Positions 27,490-36,411 of a stretch of DNA of 50,262 nucleotides are shown here, in pieces. The notes under the pieces are model-generated. The model saw only the letters and a list, made by a program, of their open reading frames with translations. It had not been told where the DNA came from and made no database searches. How positions within the stretch are numbered: position 1 is the first letter of the stretch; every line of letters begins with the position of its first letter. The translations under genes and the position numbers were made by a program. This stretch comes from Pleurocapsa minor HA4230-MV1 (GTDB lineage Bacteria > Cyanobacteriota > Cyanobacteriia > Cyanobacteriales > Xenococcaceae): contig JAHHHZ010000006.1 of assembly GCA_019359095.1 (NCBI GenBank), positions 1 through 50,262 on the forward strand. The letters are read 5' to 3'.

Positions 27490-27871
27490 GCAAAATATTT
27501 AGATTTAATACTATTCAATAGCTTGAGCAGTCTGAATTTAAGCTGAATATTAAAATAATTACGAACAGGTCTAATTTTGTTAGTCAAATTTTTTCAATTG
27601 ATTTGAGCGGTTAATCTAAGAGATAGAAATTATATTTCAGCTAATACCGTGGAGTAATCATAGCGTTTTGTTTTACTCCAGCAGGACAAATACAATACTT
27701 TTATCATAAGCAAGTAAAATTACTTAATCCTTTTTTAAGAATACAGGAGTTATTGAAAAGAAAAAATTTATGCTTTGGGCTTATTTTTTTTGAGACTAAA
27801 CTTTTAATCTAATTAAAATTAATCAAAGTCGTTAATATAGGTAAACTAACTCTGTTCTGCCTAACTGCACC

Positions 27872-29470
27872 ATGCCCCTGTTTCGTATAGTAGCTCTATT
27901 CCTTGGTCTGAGCGTAATTCTCGGACTATCGATTTGGTTGGTGACATCTTTGTCTCACCTCTATATGCAGATCTCTTTTACTGCACCTATTCTGGCTAAT
28001 TTATTGCTGCTGTTGGTGATAGTTTTAATTGGCTCTTTAGTGGGCGGTTATATCTATTACATCAATAAGTATACGCGCCGAGGCTCTAGGGGGAAGCCAG
28101 TCAAACGTCGAGTTAATCGAGTTACAATACCAGAAGAAAAAACCCAGGTAGCAGCACAGAATCTTCAAGCGTTAAGACAACAAGTAGGGCAAATACAGGA
28201 CAAAATTGCTCAAAAAGCCTTATTGGGTAGATCTCGGCAAATCGAGGCAGATCTCCAACGGGGAGAAGTCAAAGTTGTGATTTTTGGTACAGGATCGGCA
28301 GGGAAAACTTCTTTAGTCAATGCCCTCGTGGGTGAAATCGTGGGGGAAACGAATCCGATCATGGGAACAACTACCCAAGGAGAAACCTATAGCCTCAAGC
28401 TGCGTGGCGTAGGTAGAGAAATCCTAATTATTGACACCCCTGGTATTTTAGAAGCAGGAATTGCAGGAACAGAGAGGGAAAAAGTAGCGAAACAGCTAGC
28501 CACCGAAGCCGACTTACTGGTATTTACCGTCGATAATGATTTGCGTCAGTCAGAATACGAGCCTTTGAAGACTTTAGCCGAAATTGGCAAGCGATCGCTT
28601 TTGGTGTTTAATAAAACAGATCTTTATACTGATGAAGATCGTGAAATGATTTTAGGTAGGCTCAAAGAAAGAGTAAAACCCTTTATTGCGCCTGGTGATG
28701 TTACGGCTATTTGCGCTAATCCCCAACCCGTACAGTTAGCTACGGGAGAAATTATCGATCCTCCTGTAGAAATCTTGCCCTTGATCAAAAGACTAGTGGC
28801 AGTATTACGGGCGGAAGGAGAGGACTTAATAGCTGATAATATTTTGCTTCAGTCGCACCGCTTAGGAGAAGAAGCCCGCACTATCATTGAAAATCAGCGA
28901 CGTAGGGAGTCAGATAAAATCATCGATCGCTATCAGTGGATTAGTGCTGGGGTAATTGCGGTAACTCCTGTTCCCATCGTCGATATGTTAGCTACCGCTG
29001 CGGTTAATGCTCAGATGGTGATTGAAATTGGCCGAATCTATAACATTGAACTAGATCTTGAGCAGGGTAAAGAACTAGCCTTATCTTTAGGAAAAACTTT
29101 AGTTAGCCTGGGAGTAGTTAAGGGTGCAGTAGATATCTTAGCCAAAGCCCTTCAGCTTAATTTTGCTACTTATATCGTCGGTAAAGCCATTCAAGCTGTA
29201 TCTGCGGCTTATCTAACCCGTATTGCAGGAAAAAGCTTTATTGAATACTTTAGGCGTAACCTCGACTGGGGCGACGGTGGCATCACAGAAGTAGTCCAGC
29301 AACAGTTTCAACTTAGCCGACGAGATGAATTTGTTAAATCCTTTGTACAGGACGCAATTTCTAAAGTGGTGCAACCTCTATCAGAAGCTTGGGGAGATGA
29401 AGATCTAGCAGAAGAAGAGGAAGCCCAATTAGTATCAGAAATGGTAGCTGAGTTAGAGGATGATTGGTAA
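27872..29470 (+). CDS. Membrane-anchored GTPase with C-terminal DUF697
   Basis: A 532-residue protein. Two hydrophobic helices (about 3-25 and 40-63) anchor it to the membrane. A basic linker and short coiled coil (90-130) precede a GTPase domain with G1 GTGSAGKTS (139-147), G2 TTTQ region, G3 DTPG and G4 NKTD. Residues 330-480 form a DUF697-type hydrophobic domain (WISAGVIAVTPVPIVDMLAT), and the C terminus is acidic (AWGDEDLAEEEEAQ). This cyanobacterial family is thought to act in membrane or chloroplast-like envelope functions, but the role is not established. It is followed directly by a heptamer repeat array. Confidence 0.87.
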   Translation: MPLFRIVALFLGLSVILGLSIWLVTSLSHLYMQISFTAPILANLLLLLVIVLIGSLVGGYIYYINKYTRRGSRGKPVKRRVNRVTIPEEKTQVAAQNLQALRQQVGQIQDKIAQKALLGRSRQIEADLQRGEVKVVIFGTGSAGKTSLVNALVGEIVGETNPIMGTTTQGETYSLKLRGVGREILIIDTPGILEAGIAGTEREKVAKQLATEADLLVFTVDNDLRQSEYEPLKTLAEIGKRSLLVFNKTDLYTDEDREMILGRLKERVKPFIAPGDVTAICANPQPVQLATGEIIDPPVEILPLIKRLVAVLRAEGEDLIADNILLQSHRLGEEARTIIENQRRRESDKIIDRYQWISAGVIAVTPVPIVDMLATAAVNAQMVIEIGRIYNIELDLEQGKELALSLGKTLVSLGVVKGAVDILAKALQLNFATYIVGKAIQAVSAAYLTRIAGKSFIEYFRRNLDWGDGGITEVVQQQFQLSRRDEFVKSFVQDAISKVVQPLSEAWGDEDLAEEEEAQLVSEMVAELEDDW

Positions 29471-29471
29471 C

Positions 29472-29520
29472 TGATTAGTGATTACTAATTACTGATTACT
29501 GATTACTGATTACTGATTAC
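29472..29520 (+). repeat. Tandem heptamer repeat (TGATTAC type)
   Basis: Seven units in a row, mostly TGATTAC with variants TGATTAG and TAATTAC, start 2 bp after the GTPase stop codon. Two decayed units (TGTTCAT, TGTTCAC) follow to 29534. This is a short tandemly repeated repetitive (STRR) element of the kind seen in many cyanobacteria. Confidence 0.9.
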
Positions 29521-29540
29521 TGTTCATTGTTCACTGTATA

Positions 29541-30242
29541 TTATCTAACAATCATTAATCTTACCCACTCTGTACTTTGCCAAATCATAAAAAACAAAAT
29601 AGAAGCAATCAAAGCACCAAGATTCCACTTAAGACATTGCTTTAATAATAAAGAACTTTTCTGCGCTCGAAATACTTCTATTTGGCTCGTAATGTTATCT
29701 TGATGATTTTGTAGGTTGGCGATGATATCTGTTTTTAGTTTCTGAAGATTGACAGACTCGGGAATATTTACCGTTTGTTTGGCTTGCCGTTGTAGGATCG
29801 CTGCAATCTCATTTTTAGAGTCGGCTGCTGCTAACTGTTGCTGAAACTGCTGAAGATTATCTTTTTGCCTCACAAACTGAGCATTAGTCGTGGTGTCGTG
29901 TTGCTTATAAATTTGCCAACTGCTGTTAATGTTTAAAGGGATTACTAGAATTAAAACAACTGCTGCAATTAAGGAAACCCAAGAGAAAACCTTGAGCATA
30001 ATTACTTCTATGAAAGTGCGATCGCTTTTTGGCCCAGAGAAAATCAAGACCATCGCCAGTAAGATAAAAGGAGTTTTTTCAATAATTGCTCCCATCGTCT
30101 TCAACTGCCACAGGGGGTATATTTGAGCTGGCATCCGCAACCATAATAAATCGACTACCGCCAGCAATAGTAAGCCATAGCCAACTAGACGTAAAATACC
30201 TGAAGGAAATACTTGTCTTTCTTGACTTTGTAAAGTGGTCAT
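29541..30242 (-). CDS. HpsJ-like membrane protein
   Basis: A 233-residue membrane protein with four hydrophobic helices (near 17-35, 53-69, 84-106 and 207-226). Between the third and fourth lies a long soluble segment rich in Gln/Asn with coiled-coil character (QFVRQKDNLQQFQQQLAAAD). The opening ILRLVGYGLLLLAVVDLLW and the overall layout recall HpsJ, linked to polysaccharide secretion and motility in filamentous cyanobacteria. Function in this organism is not shown. The stop codon lies 20 bp past the heptamer repeat array. Confidence 0.7.
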   Translation of the reverse strand: MTTLQSQERQVFPSGILRLVGYGLLLLAVVDLLWLRMPAQIYPLWQLKTMGAIIEKTPFILLAMVLIFSGPKSDRTFIEVIMLKVFSWVSLIAAVVLILVIPLNINSSWQIYKQHDTTTNAQFVRQKDNLQQFQQQLAAADSKNEIAAILQRQAKQTVNIPESVNLQKLKTDIIANLQNHQDNITSQIEVFRAQKSSLLLKQCLKWNLGALIASILFFMIWQSTEWVRLMIVR

Positions 30243-30425
30243 CGACTTATTTTAAAGTTTTAGTTGAATTGAAACTTGTCTAGTATAGTCCTGCCACTTG
30301 CAGATCGTATACCTCTGTCTAGATCTAATCTCAATTCTCAAAAACAGCAAGAATTTCAGTGGCAAGGGATTTACAAGCGATCGCCACTTCTTTTAATACT
30401 AGAAATCTTTAATTATTTCTAGAGC

Positions 30426-31010
30426 TTAGTTGGATACTTCTGCCATTTCAATAGTTTGATTATCAATATCTTTAACTAAGAAATTTAATGGCTGATCTCG
30501 ACGAATCTTATACTTCAAGCGTCTAGACTGTACCCTCAACAATAAAGCCTCTAAACAGTCACGGTCAAAACAAACATGGCGTTGACGCTCTTTATAGCCA
30601 CCGCTAGCACCCGCAATAATATGCAGCTGGGTATTTTTTCTCAATTGATACCAAAGTCCATCAGCACCATTAAGAGTATTACTACCAGGAGTTGCCGACA
30701 TATACAGAGGATCCAAACCTCCTGCTCCCATGGCCTGTTCGTAGTTATAGTAATAGTGCAAGGGTACATCTGCTGCGGGCAGATCTAACAACCCTTCATA
30801 AAATCTCTGGGCATTTTGTAAGTCCGATACCATCACCGTATATACTTTTGGTGCGCTACTAAGGAACATCCACATTGCCCCTGCATAAGCCACCAACAGC
30901 ATTACCATTACCCCCTGAGTAGAAAAAAGGCTATCCAAAGCGATCGGGGGTAAAAACGCGCCTAAATATTTTGTCGTCACCATCTCAAAGTAAATAGTAT
31001 TAGCTATCAT
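30426..31010 (-). CDS. VOC/glyoxalase-like domain protein with N-terminal membrane helix
   Basis: A 194-residue protein. A hydrophobic helix near 30-50 (GVMVMLLVAYAGAMWMFLSS) is followed by a vicinal-oxygen-chelate-like fold: VYTVMVSDLQNAQRFYEGLLDLPAAD (55-80) and the C-terminal half with RQRHVCFDRDCLEALLLRVQ and PLNFLVKDIDNQTIEMAEV. One metal-binding Glu (IEMAE) is evident, and the others cannot be assigned with confidence. Members occur widely in cyanobacteria without a known reaction. The start could be the second Met (residue 10). Neither site has a strong ribosome-binding site. Confidence 0.72.
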   Translation of the reverse strand: MIANTIYFEMVTTKYLGAFLPPIALDSLFSTQGVMVMLLVAYAGAMWMFLSSAPKVYTVMVSDLQNAQRFYEGLLDLPAADVPLHYYYNYEQAMGAGGLDPLYMSATPGSNTLNGADGLWYQLRKNTQLHIIAGASGGYKERQRHVCFDRDCLEALLLRVQSRRLKYKIRRDQPLNFLVKDIDNQTIEMAEVSN

Positions 31011-31106
31011 TTTGGAATTTTAAATTTTTAGCAATCCAGTTTTACATAATTTACATATATAAATTAGTTTTATAACATCAAATAAGTACTAACTGCCTAT
31101 TTTCGA

Positions 31107-31811
31107 TCATTGGGTTAAGCCATGCTGTAGAGCAAAGCGCACTAGTTCAGTACGGCTATTAGTACCTGTCTTGCCAAACAAACGGCTAACATACTTCTCA
31201 ACGTTTCTGACACTAGTATTTAGCTCGCGAGCAATTTCTTTATTCATTAAACCCTGAGCCACTAAATCTAAAACGCTTTGTTCTCTAGGGGTTAAGTCTA
31301 TTTTGATTGGGGGAGGAGTTACGGTAATTCCACCACTACCCCCTAACTTATCGTCTAATTTAGCTTTGATTTCCACTAATTCTTTGGTAATCTTTTCTAA
31401 TTCCGCACTACTATCACCATTACCGCTACTAGTAGGGATTTTAGACAGCAAATTTTTGACGATCGCCTCTAATTCTTCTGGATCAAAAGGCTTAGACAGA
31501 TAAGCATCACATCCAAATTCATATCCTTGAATGCGATCGCTAGTCATGCCTCTAGCCGTCAGAAAGACTACGGGAATAGAACGATAACGGGGATCTTCTC
31601 TCAGTTTAGCTAGGAATTGATAGCCATTAACCTCTGGCATCATAATATCGGAAATAATCAGATCTGGAGTCTGAGATTCAATATTTTGCCATGCTTCGTC
31701 AGCATTGCTGGCTGTGTTAACGTTCCAGCCTTCGGTATCTTCTAAATACGCTTGGACTGATTCTCTAATCCCAGGCTCATCGTCTACTAATAATAGTTGT
31801 TTTTCTGACAT
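31107..31811 (-). CDS. rre1: NarL/LuxR-type response regulator Rre1 (Ycf29-like)
   Basis: A 234-residue regulator. The receiver domain (1-125) has Asp10-Asp11, phospho-acceptor Asp55 in LIISDIMMPE, TARGMTSDRIQGYEFGCDAY and SKPFDPEEL. A linker (130-170, Gly/Pro/Ser-rich) leads to a LuxR-type helix-turn-helix (LTPREQSVLDLVAQGLMNKE and NVEKYVSRLFGKTGTNSRTE). The sequence closely resembles the cyanobacterial Rre1/plastid Ycf29 regulators, which respond to heat, salt and redox stress together with Hik2 or Hik34. No kinase is adjacent, which is usual. The name is from recalled similarity. Confidence 0.82.
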   Translation of the reverse strand: MSEKQLLLVDDEPGIRESVQAYLEDTEGWNVNTASNADEAWQNIESQTPDLIISDIMMPEVNGYQFLAKLREDPRYRSIPVVFLTARGMTSDRIQGYEFGCDAYLSKPFDPEELEAIVKNLLSKIPTSSGNGDSSAELEKITKELVEIKAKLDDKLGGSGGITVTPPPIKIDLTPREQSVLDLVAQGLMNKEIARELNTSVRNVEKYVSRLFGKTGTNSRTELVRFALQHGLTQ

Positions 31812-32063
31812 CAGGTTGATTGATTATGCTGTTAAAAACTGATTAACTTTTAATGCTAGGCTAATCAAACTAAGAATCGCCTCACTACTCAACTTGTAAG
31901 GTTGCGTTTTGAATATTTTAAGATATAGCGATCGCAACTTATTTAGTCTAGAGCCAGTGACTCATTCATAGTTAGTAGCCATACTGATTATTAACTATCT
32001 CCATAATAAGACTTCTGAGCCAAAGTAGTAGATCGTCAAGTTTGAATTGATGGGTTGAGATTA

Positions 32064-32098
32064 GGTAGTAGGTAGTAGGTAGTAGGTAGTAAGTAGTA
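32064..32098 (+). repeat. Tandem heptamer repeat (GGTAGTA type)
   Basis: Four exact GGTAGTA units (32064-32091) and a decayed tail lie in the 432-bp spacer between rre1 and pstS (31812-32243). The same heptamer occurs at 5208-5227. The rest of the spacer shows one HIP1 site and no gene. Confidence 0.9.
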
Positions 32099-32243
32099 GA
32101 TAAAAACTAATGATAATGCGTGACTTCTATACGCACTATCCCTCACAACAATCTTGACGCACCAGTAGAAAATCACTACAAAAATTCCCCATCATGACGT
32201 GACAGGGAACATACAATGAGCAATAATCAGTAATTATTTTGCT

Positions 32244-33338
32244 TTATTTGCTTTGAATTGTATTTAATTTTGTCTGAACTTTCTCAACAACAGCTGGAGG
32301 TAAGGGAATATAACCTAATTCATCGGCAAAAGCCTGTCCATCAGTCAGTGACCAGTTGACTACATCTTTAAAAGCCTTAAGTTTATTGGGATCGTCATAA
32401 TTCTGATATGCTAGCAACCAAGTATAGGTCACAATAGGATAAGAATTTTGTCCATCGGGATCGGTAATAAATGCTCTCAAGTTCTCAGGTAAAGTTACTG
32501 CACTCAAAGCACTAGCAGCAGTTTCGCTAGAAGGAGCGACATATTGTCCTGCTTTATTTTCTAACGTTGCAGTCGCAATATCTTGCTGTTTGGCATAGCC
32601 ATACTCAATATAACCCAAAGAACCTTCTGTTTGTAGAATCTGTGCCGTCACACCTTCATTACCCTTGGCACCCACACCTGTAGGCCATTCTACGGTTTTA
32701 CCATCACCAATCTGCTTAGACCATTCAGGACTAATTGCGCTTAGATGCTTGGTAAATACTCCAGTAGTACCACTCCCATCAGAGCGATAGACTACGGTAA
32801 TGTCCGTATCTGGTAGTGTAGCATCAGGATTGATTTTAGCGATCGCTGGATCATTCCATTTTGTAATCTTGCCTAGTAGTATGTCAGTATATACTTGACG
32901 GGAAAGCTTAAGCCCAGTTACATCTGGTAGATTGTAGGCCAAAACAATACTTCCTGCGGTCATGGGTAACAATGCCACCCCTTTTTCTACCGCAGCAATT
33001 TCTTCGTCATCCATCGCCACATCACTAGCCCCAAAATCTACCGTACCCTGGGTAAACTGCTCAACTCCAGCACCGCTACCGACGGATTGATAAGAAACTT
33101 GAACATTGGGATTTATCTTATTGTATTCAGAAAACCATCTTTGGTATAAGGGAGCAGGAAAACTTGCCCCAGCACCAGTTAAAGATACGGACTCACCACC
33201 ACTATCTTCAGTTGGAGTCGGAGTTTGAGTTGCATTTGGAGCCTGAGTCTGAGTGCCACCGCAGGCGGTAAGACTGAAAGTTAAAGCGAGAAAAGGAATA
33301 AATAAAGCTTTACGTTTAAAAGAAACTGTAGAAACCAT
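32244..33338 (-). CDS. pstS: Phosphate ABC transporter substrate-binding lipoprotein PstS
   Basis: It binds periplasmic phosphate for import by PstCAB. From the ATG at 33338 it is 364 residues. A longer TTG start adds an atypical N terminus. The signal peptide ends in a lipobox LTAC with Cys26, followed by a Thr/Pro linker. Phosphate-binding segments are visible: GAGASFPAPLYQRW, SVGSGAGVEQF, DFGASDVAM and RSDGSGTTGVF. The rest has the PBP fold (LAYQNYDDPNK near the end). No pst permease genes follow, so it may be the stand-alone SphX-like form. A PHO box lies upstream, in line with control by SphS/SphR encoded nearby. Confidence 0.95.
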   Translation of the reverse strand: MVSTVSFKRKALFIPFLALTFSLTACGGTQTQAPNATQTPTPTEDSGGESVSLTGAGASFPAPLYQRWFSEYNKINPNVQVSYQSVGSGAGVEQFTQGTVDFGASDVAMDDEEIAAVEKGVALLPMTAGSIVLAYNLPDVTGLKLSRQVYTDILLGKITKWNDPAIAKINPDATLPDTDITVVYRSDGSGTTGVFTKHLSAISPEWSKQIGDGKTVEWPTGVGAKGNEGVTAQILQTEGSLGYIEYGYAKQQDIATATLENKAGQYVAPSSETAASALSAVTLPENLRAFITDPDGQNSYPIVTYTWLLAYQNYDDPNKLKAFKDVVNWSLTDGQAFADELGYIPLPPAVVEKVQTKLNTIQSK

Positions 33339-33472
33339 ATATATAGGTCTGGTTGTTAATTGTTTGATTAGGTGAATTGATAATTTATTGAACAACTATT
33401 GAAGAAAAAACTTGGTAAAAGAACTTTTTGTTTAATCGGCTACATTAATTTAGCTCTTTTTCTTTGCTTCTT

Positions 33473-33513
33473 AATTAAGAAAAAGTTAATAACAAGTTAA
33501 CAATAAGTAATTT
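33473..33513 (-). promoter_or_regulatory. PHO box (SphR site) upstream of pstS
   Basis: Read on the minus strand, GTTAACTT (33495-33502) and ATTAACTT (33484-33491) are separated by exactly 3 bp. Weaker repeats lie in phase on either side: AATTACTT at 33506-33513, and TCTTAATT at 33473-33480 (its best match is shifted by one base). Cyanobacterial PHO boxes are described as tandem PyTTAAPyPy(T/A) octamers with 3-bp spacers bound by SphR. The box lies about 150 bp before the pstS ATG. Confidence 0.75.
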
Positions 33514-33528
33514 AAATCACCAGACATG

Positions 33529-33554
33529 AAAAAAGACAAGGTTGATTAACCTTG
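33529..33554 (-). terminator. Terminator of the porin gene
   Basis: CAAGGTT (33537-33543) and AACCTTG (33548-33554) form a perfect 7-bp stem with a 4-base loop. On the minus strand it is followed by a T-run. It lies about 65 bp after the porin stop codon and just before the pstS PHO box. Confidence 0.75.
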
Positions 33555-33617
33555 CCTTAAGTGAAAATAAATTGAATTAGATTGAATCTATTTTCTAGAA
33601 TTTAAATCTCAGAATTC

Positions 33618-35282
33618 TTAGAATTCAAAGGTAGTACGAACTACACCAACATAAACAGTTTCGTTATCTGAATTGTGATCTGGATTAAGTACAGCATATG
33701 CACCAGGAGTGATCGAGATGTTGTCGTTAAGAGGGAACTTGTACAGTGCTTCAACTAGGTAAGATGTGTCTTCATCATCTGCTACATCATCAGAACTAAA
33801 TTTAGGCAGCATACCACCACCGATGGATAGTACAGAACCTTCTTTAACTAGGTCAAGCAGAGAAGCGTTAGCTCCCCAAGTCCAGACATCACCAGATTGT
33901 TCTTCTCCAGCCCCTAGACTGCCGATATTGGCATAGCCACCATTAGCGCTTAGGGCAATTCTTTCACCAACATTGAAAGTAGCACCTAGACCAATTTTGT
34001 CGGCATTAGTAGCAACACCTGCACCAAAAGGTTCAACTACTTGTCCGCTAACAGTGCCACCGCCATAATCAACAAGACCTTGTGCATCACCATCTTCATT
34101 CAGTGTACTACCACTCTGATAGTCACGAACATAGGTTGCAGTTAGTTCTAAAGCTTCAATTGGCGCGAACTCTAGCTGTGCGCCAGCACTATATGAACCG
34201 TTGAATAAACCTTCGCCTTCGTCTGGGGAACTAGCATTATCAGTTAGATATGCAACGTTAACCCCTACTTTGTCTTCAATGATGTCTAGATTAACACCAG
34301 CACCAGCACCTTCAATACCACGGAAAAGTAGTGGATTGTAACGGCTGAAGCGAGATAATGCACCTGTACCACTATCTGCAAGCTGAGGGTTATTAGGATT
34401 GAAAACATCATCTAGGTCTAAGCCTTCAGCTCCAACCCAAACATCTGCTTTTTCGCCTACAGGGAAACGATAGTGTAAGTCAGAAATTTCAACTGAGTTA
34501 TCAGTAGTATTGTCATAACCTAAACGAGTCGAGTTAGTACCAGTGACATCATCATCTAATTGAGTAGCATTTCCAGTTTGTAGTCTAGCTCTCAAACGGT
34601 CTTCACCAGTAAAACTAGTATCAAAATTCAAGCGACTACGGTAGCTTAAGGTAGTTTCAGCATTGATATCATCATCATTATCGTCGTCGTCATCGTCGTC
34701 ATCATCAAGACCGCCACCAAAGACATCAGAAACAGAGAAGATAGCTTCGCCTTTGAGTTTAGTAGTAGTAGAGAACTGACTGTCTTCTAGTACCGCAGTA
34801 CGGCTTTCAATCTCGTCAACTCTACCGCCAAGGGTAGCTAATTCTGCTTCAAATTCTTGTTGCAGACGGTTAATGGTGTCTAGTTGTTCTTGGTCAACAC
34901 CACTTGAATTGCTGGCAATCAAACGTTCAATTTGATTTAAGCAGGAGTTTAAACCAGCAGCAAATTCGTAACGAGTTAAGGCCTGATCGCCACGGTAAGT
35001 TTGGTTAGGAAAACCAGCAATACAACCGTAACGATCTACTAAACTACGTAGTGCTTCATATGCCCAGTCAGTAGGGGAAACGTCTCTTAATTGATTGACG
35101 TTTGTAACCTGAGACTGATTGTCTTGATTTAACTGTTGATAGTTATTGATTTGTTCTAAAGTCTGGTCAACTGCTTCTTTGTCCGCATTAACACTTTGCG
35201 CCGATGCACTATTAGCGGAAAATAAACAGGCTGCAAATAAAACGGGAGCAATTTTAGCTGCTTGCCAAAATAATCTAATCAT
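33618..35282 (-). CDS. SLH-domain outer-membrane porin (OprB/iron-uptake type)
   Basis: A 554-residue outer-membrane protein from the ATG at 35282, which has a GAGGAT ribosome-binding site. A GTG four codons earlier is less likely. A signal peptide ends near ANSASAQ. An SLH domain follows (VSPTDWAYEALRSLVDRYGC with IAGFPNQTYRGDQALTRYEF), anchoring the porin to the cell wall, then a coiled coil (QEQLDTINRLQQEFEAELAT) and a C-terminal beta-barrel of the OprB family ending in Phe. A run of nine Asp plus Asn and three more Asp (193-205) sits at the barrel entry, unusual and possibly cation-binding. Its place beside sphR, phoU and pstS suggests a phosphate-responsive porin. Confidence 0.88.
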   Translation of the reverse strand: MIRLFWQAAKIAPVLFAACLFSANSASAQSVNADKEAVDQTLEQINNYQQLNQDNQSQVTNVNQLRDVSPTDWAYEALRSLVDRYGCIAGFPNQTYRGDQALTRYEFAAGLNSCLNQIERLIASNSSGVDQEQLDTINRLQQEFEAELATLGGRVDEIESRTAVLEDSQFSTTTKLKGEAIFSVSDVFGGGLDDDDDDDDDNDDDINAETTLSYRSRLNFDTSFTGEDRLRARLQTGNATQLDDDVTGTNSTRLGYDNTTDNSVEISDLHYRFPVGEKADVWVGAEGLDLDDVFNPNNPQLADSGTGALSRFSRYNPLLFRGIEGAGAGVNLDIIEDKVGVNVAYLTDNASSPDEGEGLFNGSYSAGAQLEFAPIEALELTATYVRDYQSGSTLNEDGDAQGLVDYGGGTVSGQVVEPFGAGVATNADKIGLGATFNVGERIALSANGGYANIGSLGAGEEQSGDVWTWGANASLLDLVKEGSVLSIGGGMLPKFSSDDVADDEDTSYLVEALYKFPLNDNISITPGAYAVLNPDHNSDNETVYVGVVRTTFEF

Positions 35283-35593
35283 ATGTATCCTCACACACCT
35301 AAATATAAATTAAGCTACGTTTTTGTAGTCTTTTAACAGTTAAACCTGGTCGTTAATTACAAACGTTTTAACTGACTTATATCATCAGTATAATCAACCC
35401 TCAGATGAATGAACCTTAATGTGGTGACATTTTGTTGACCGCACACCTTTAGTAGTTGATTTTACCTAAATAAACATAGATTGAAAATTTATCTTAAAGT
35501 AACAACTTAATCGAACAGTTAAAATAAGATAAAATCCTGGTTAACTCTGGAATAATTTGCTTTTGCAGGATGATTAAATGCCAGAATGCTTGC
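35283..35593. other. 311-bp spacer upstream of the porin, no gene
   Basis: This AT-rich spacer lies between the phoU stop and the porin start. Several TTTAAC and TTAAC words occur (for example near 35333-35345 and 35367-35373) but they do not form clean 11-bp-spaced octamers like the PHO box before pstS, so regulation of the porin by SphR is not shown. No open frame of note. Confidence 0.5.
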
Positions 35594-36268
35594 TTAGTTC
35601 CTTTTGCCTGTCACCATGTAGGTAACGCGCTGACTAATGTTAGTAGCGTGGTCTGCCATTCTTTCTAAATGACGAATAATTAAGCCCAAAAGTAAAACTG
35701 GTTCGACTACTCCTGGAACATTTTTCTGCATCGCGATCGCATTGTAAATGTGATCGTAAGCATTATCAACAATATCATCATATTCTTTAACTCTAGCCCC
35801 TGCACTAGGATCTAAGTCGGCCAAAGCTACCAAGCTAGTGGCTAACATGAGTTGGGCGTGTTCTGACATTTGGGCAATTTCGGGCAAAATCGCAGCAGGT
35901 GGGTATTTTACCAGCTTGATTGCCATTTCACTTAAGTCTTGAGCATAGTCACCAATTCTTTCGAGATCTCGTACTAACTGCATAGAGGCACTAAGCATCC
36001 TTAAGTCTTGGGCTACGGGGGCTTGAAGCGTCATTAAGGTTGCACAGTCTGACTCAATTTGGCGGTAGTAAATGTCAATCTGCTTTTCTAAAACCAGCAA
36101 TTTGGGAATTGCATCGAGATCTCTCTCAAACAAAGCCTGATGACTTAAGCGAAACGACTGTTCGACCAAAGTACCCATCCGCAGTACTTCTTGCTGCACT
36201 TTTCGTAGAGAACGCTGCAATTGGTTTGCTTGTGAAGACCTAGAACTATCATGAGAAGTTAAAGTCAC
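35594..36268 (-). CDS. phoU: Phosphate signalling protein PhoU
   Basis: This cytoplasmic regulator lets the phosphate transporter state silence the PhoR/SphS-type kinase. The 224 residues form the two three-helix bundles of the family. The metal-binding-type motif ERIGDYAQDLSE lies in the first bundle and ERMADHATNISQ in the second. It follows sphS on the same strand with a 143-bp gap, forming a sphR-sphS-phoU set. The N-terminal 15 residues (MTLTSHDSSRSSQAN) are polar and probably disordered. Confidence 0.95.
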   Translation of the reverse strand: MTLTSHDSSRSSQANQLQRSLRKVQQEVLRMGTLVEQSFRLSHQALFERDLDAIPKLLVLEKQIDIYYRQIESDCATLMTLQAPVAQDLRMLSASMQLVRDLERIGDYAQDLSEMAIKLVKYPPAAILPEIAQMSEHAQLMLATSLVALADLDPSAGARVKEYDDIVDNAYDHIYNAIAMQKNVPGVVEPVLLLGLIIRHLERMADHATNISQRVTYMVTGKRN

Positions 36269-36411
36269 TGTACTTAGTAGTGTATATGTTTAAATGTGTA
36301 TTTATATTTGGCTAGATATCATAATTTGGAGTTTATTTTATATTAATAGCAAAAAAAGCTTGAGTTTGATAGAGCGAATGTATTCAAACTAACCAAAATG
36401 GGTCAGGTATT

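Noticed and set aside
29472-29534. Possible CRISPR array
   Set aside because: The units are 7 bp and directly adjacent, with no spacers. This is a tandem heptamer repeat, as are 5208-5424 and 32064-32098.
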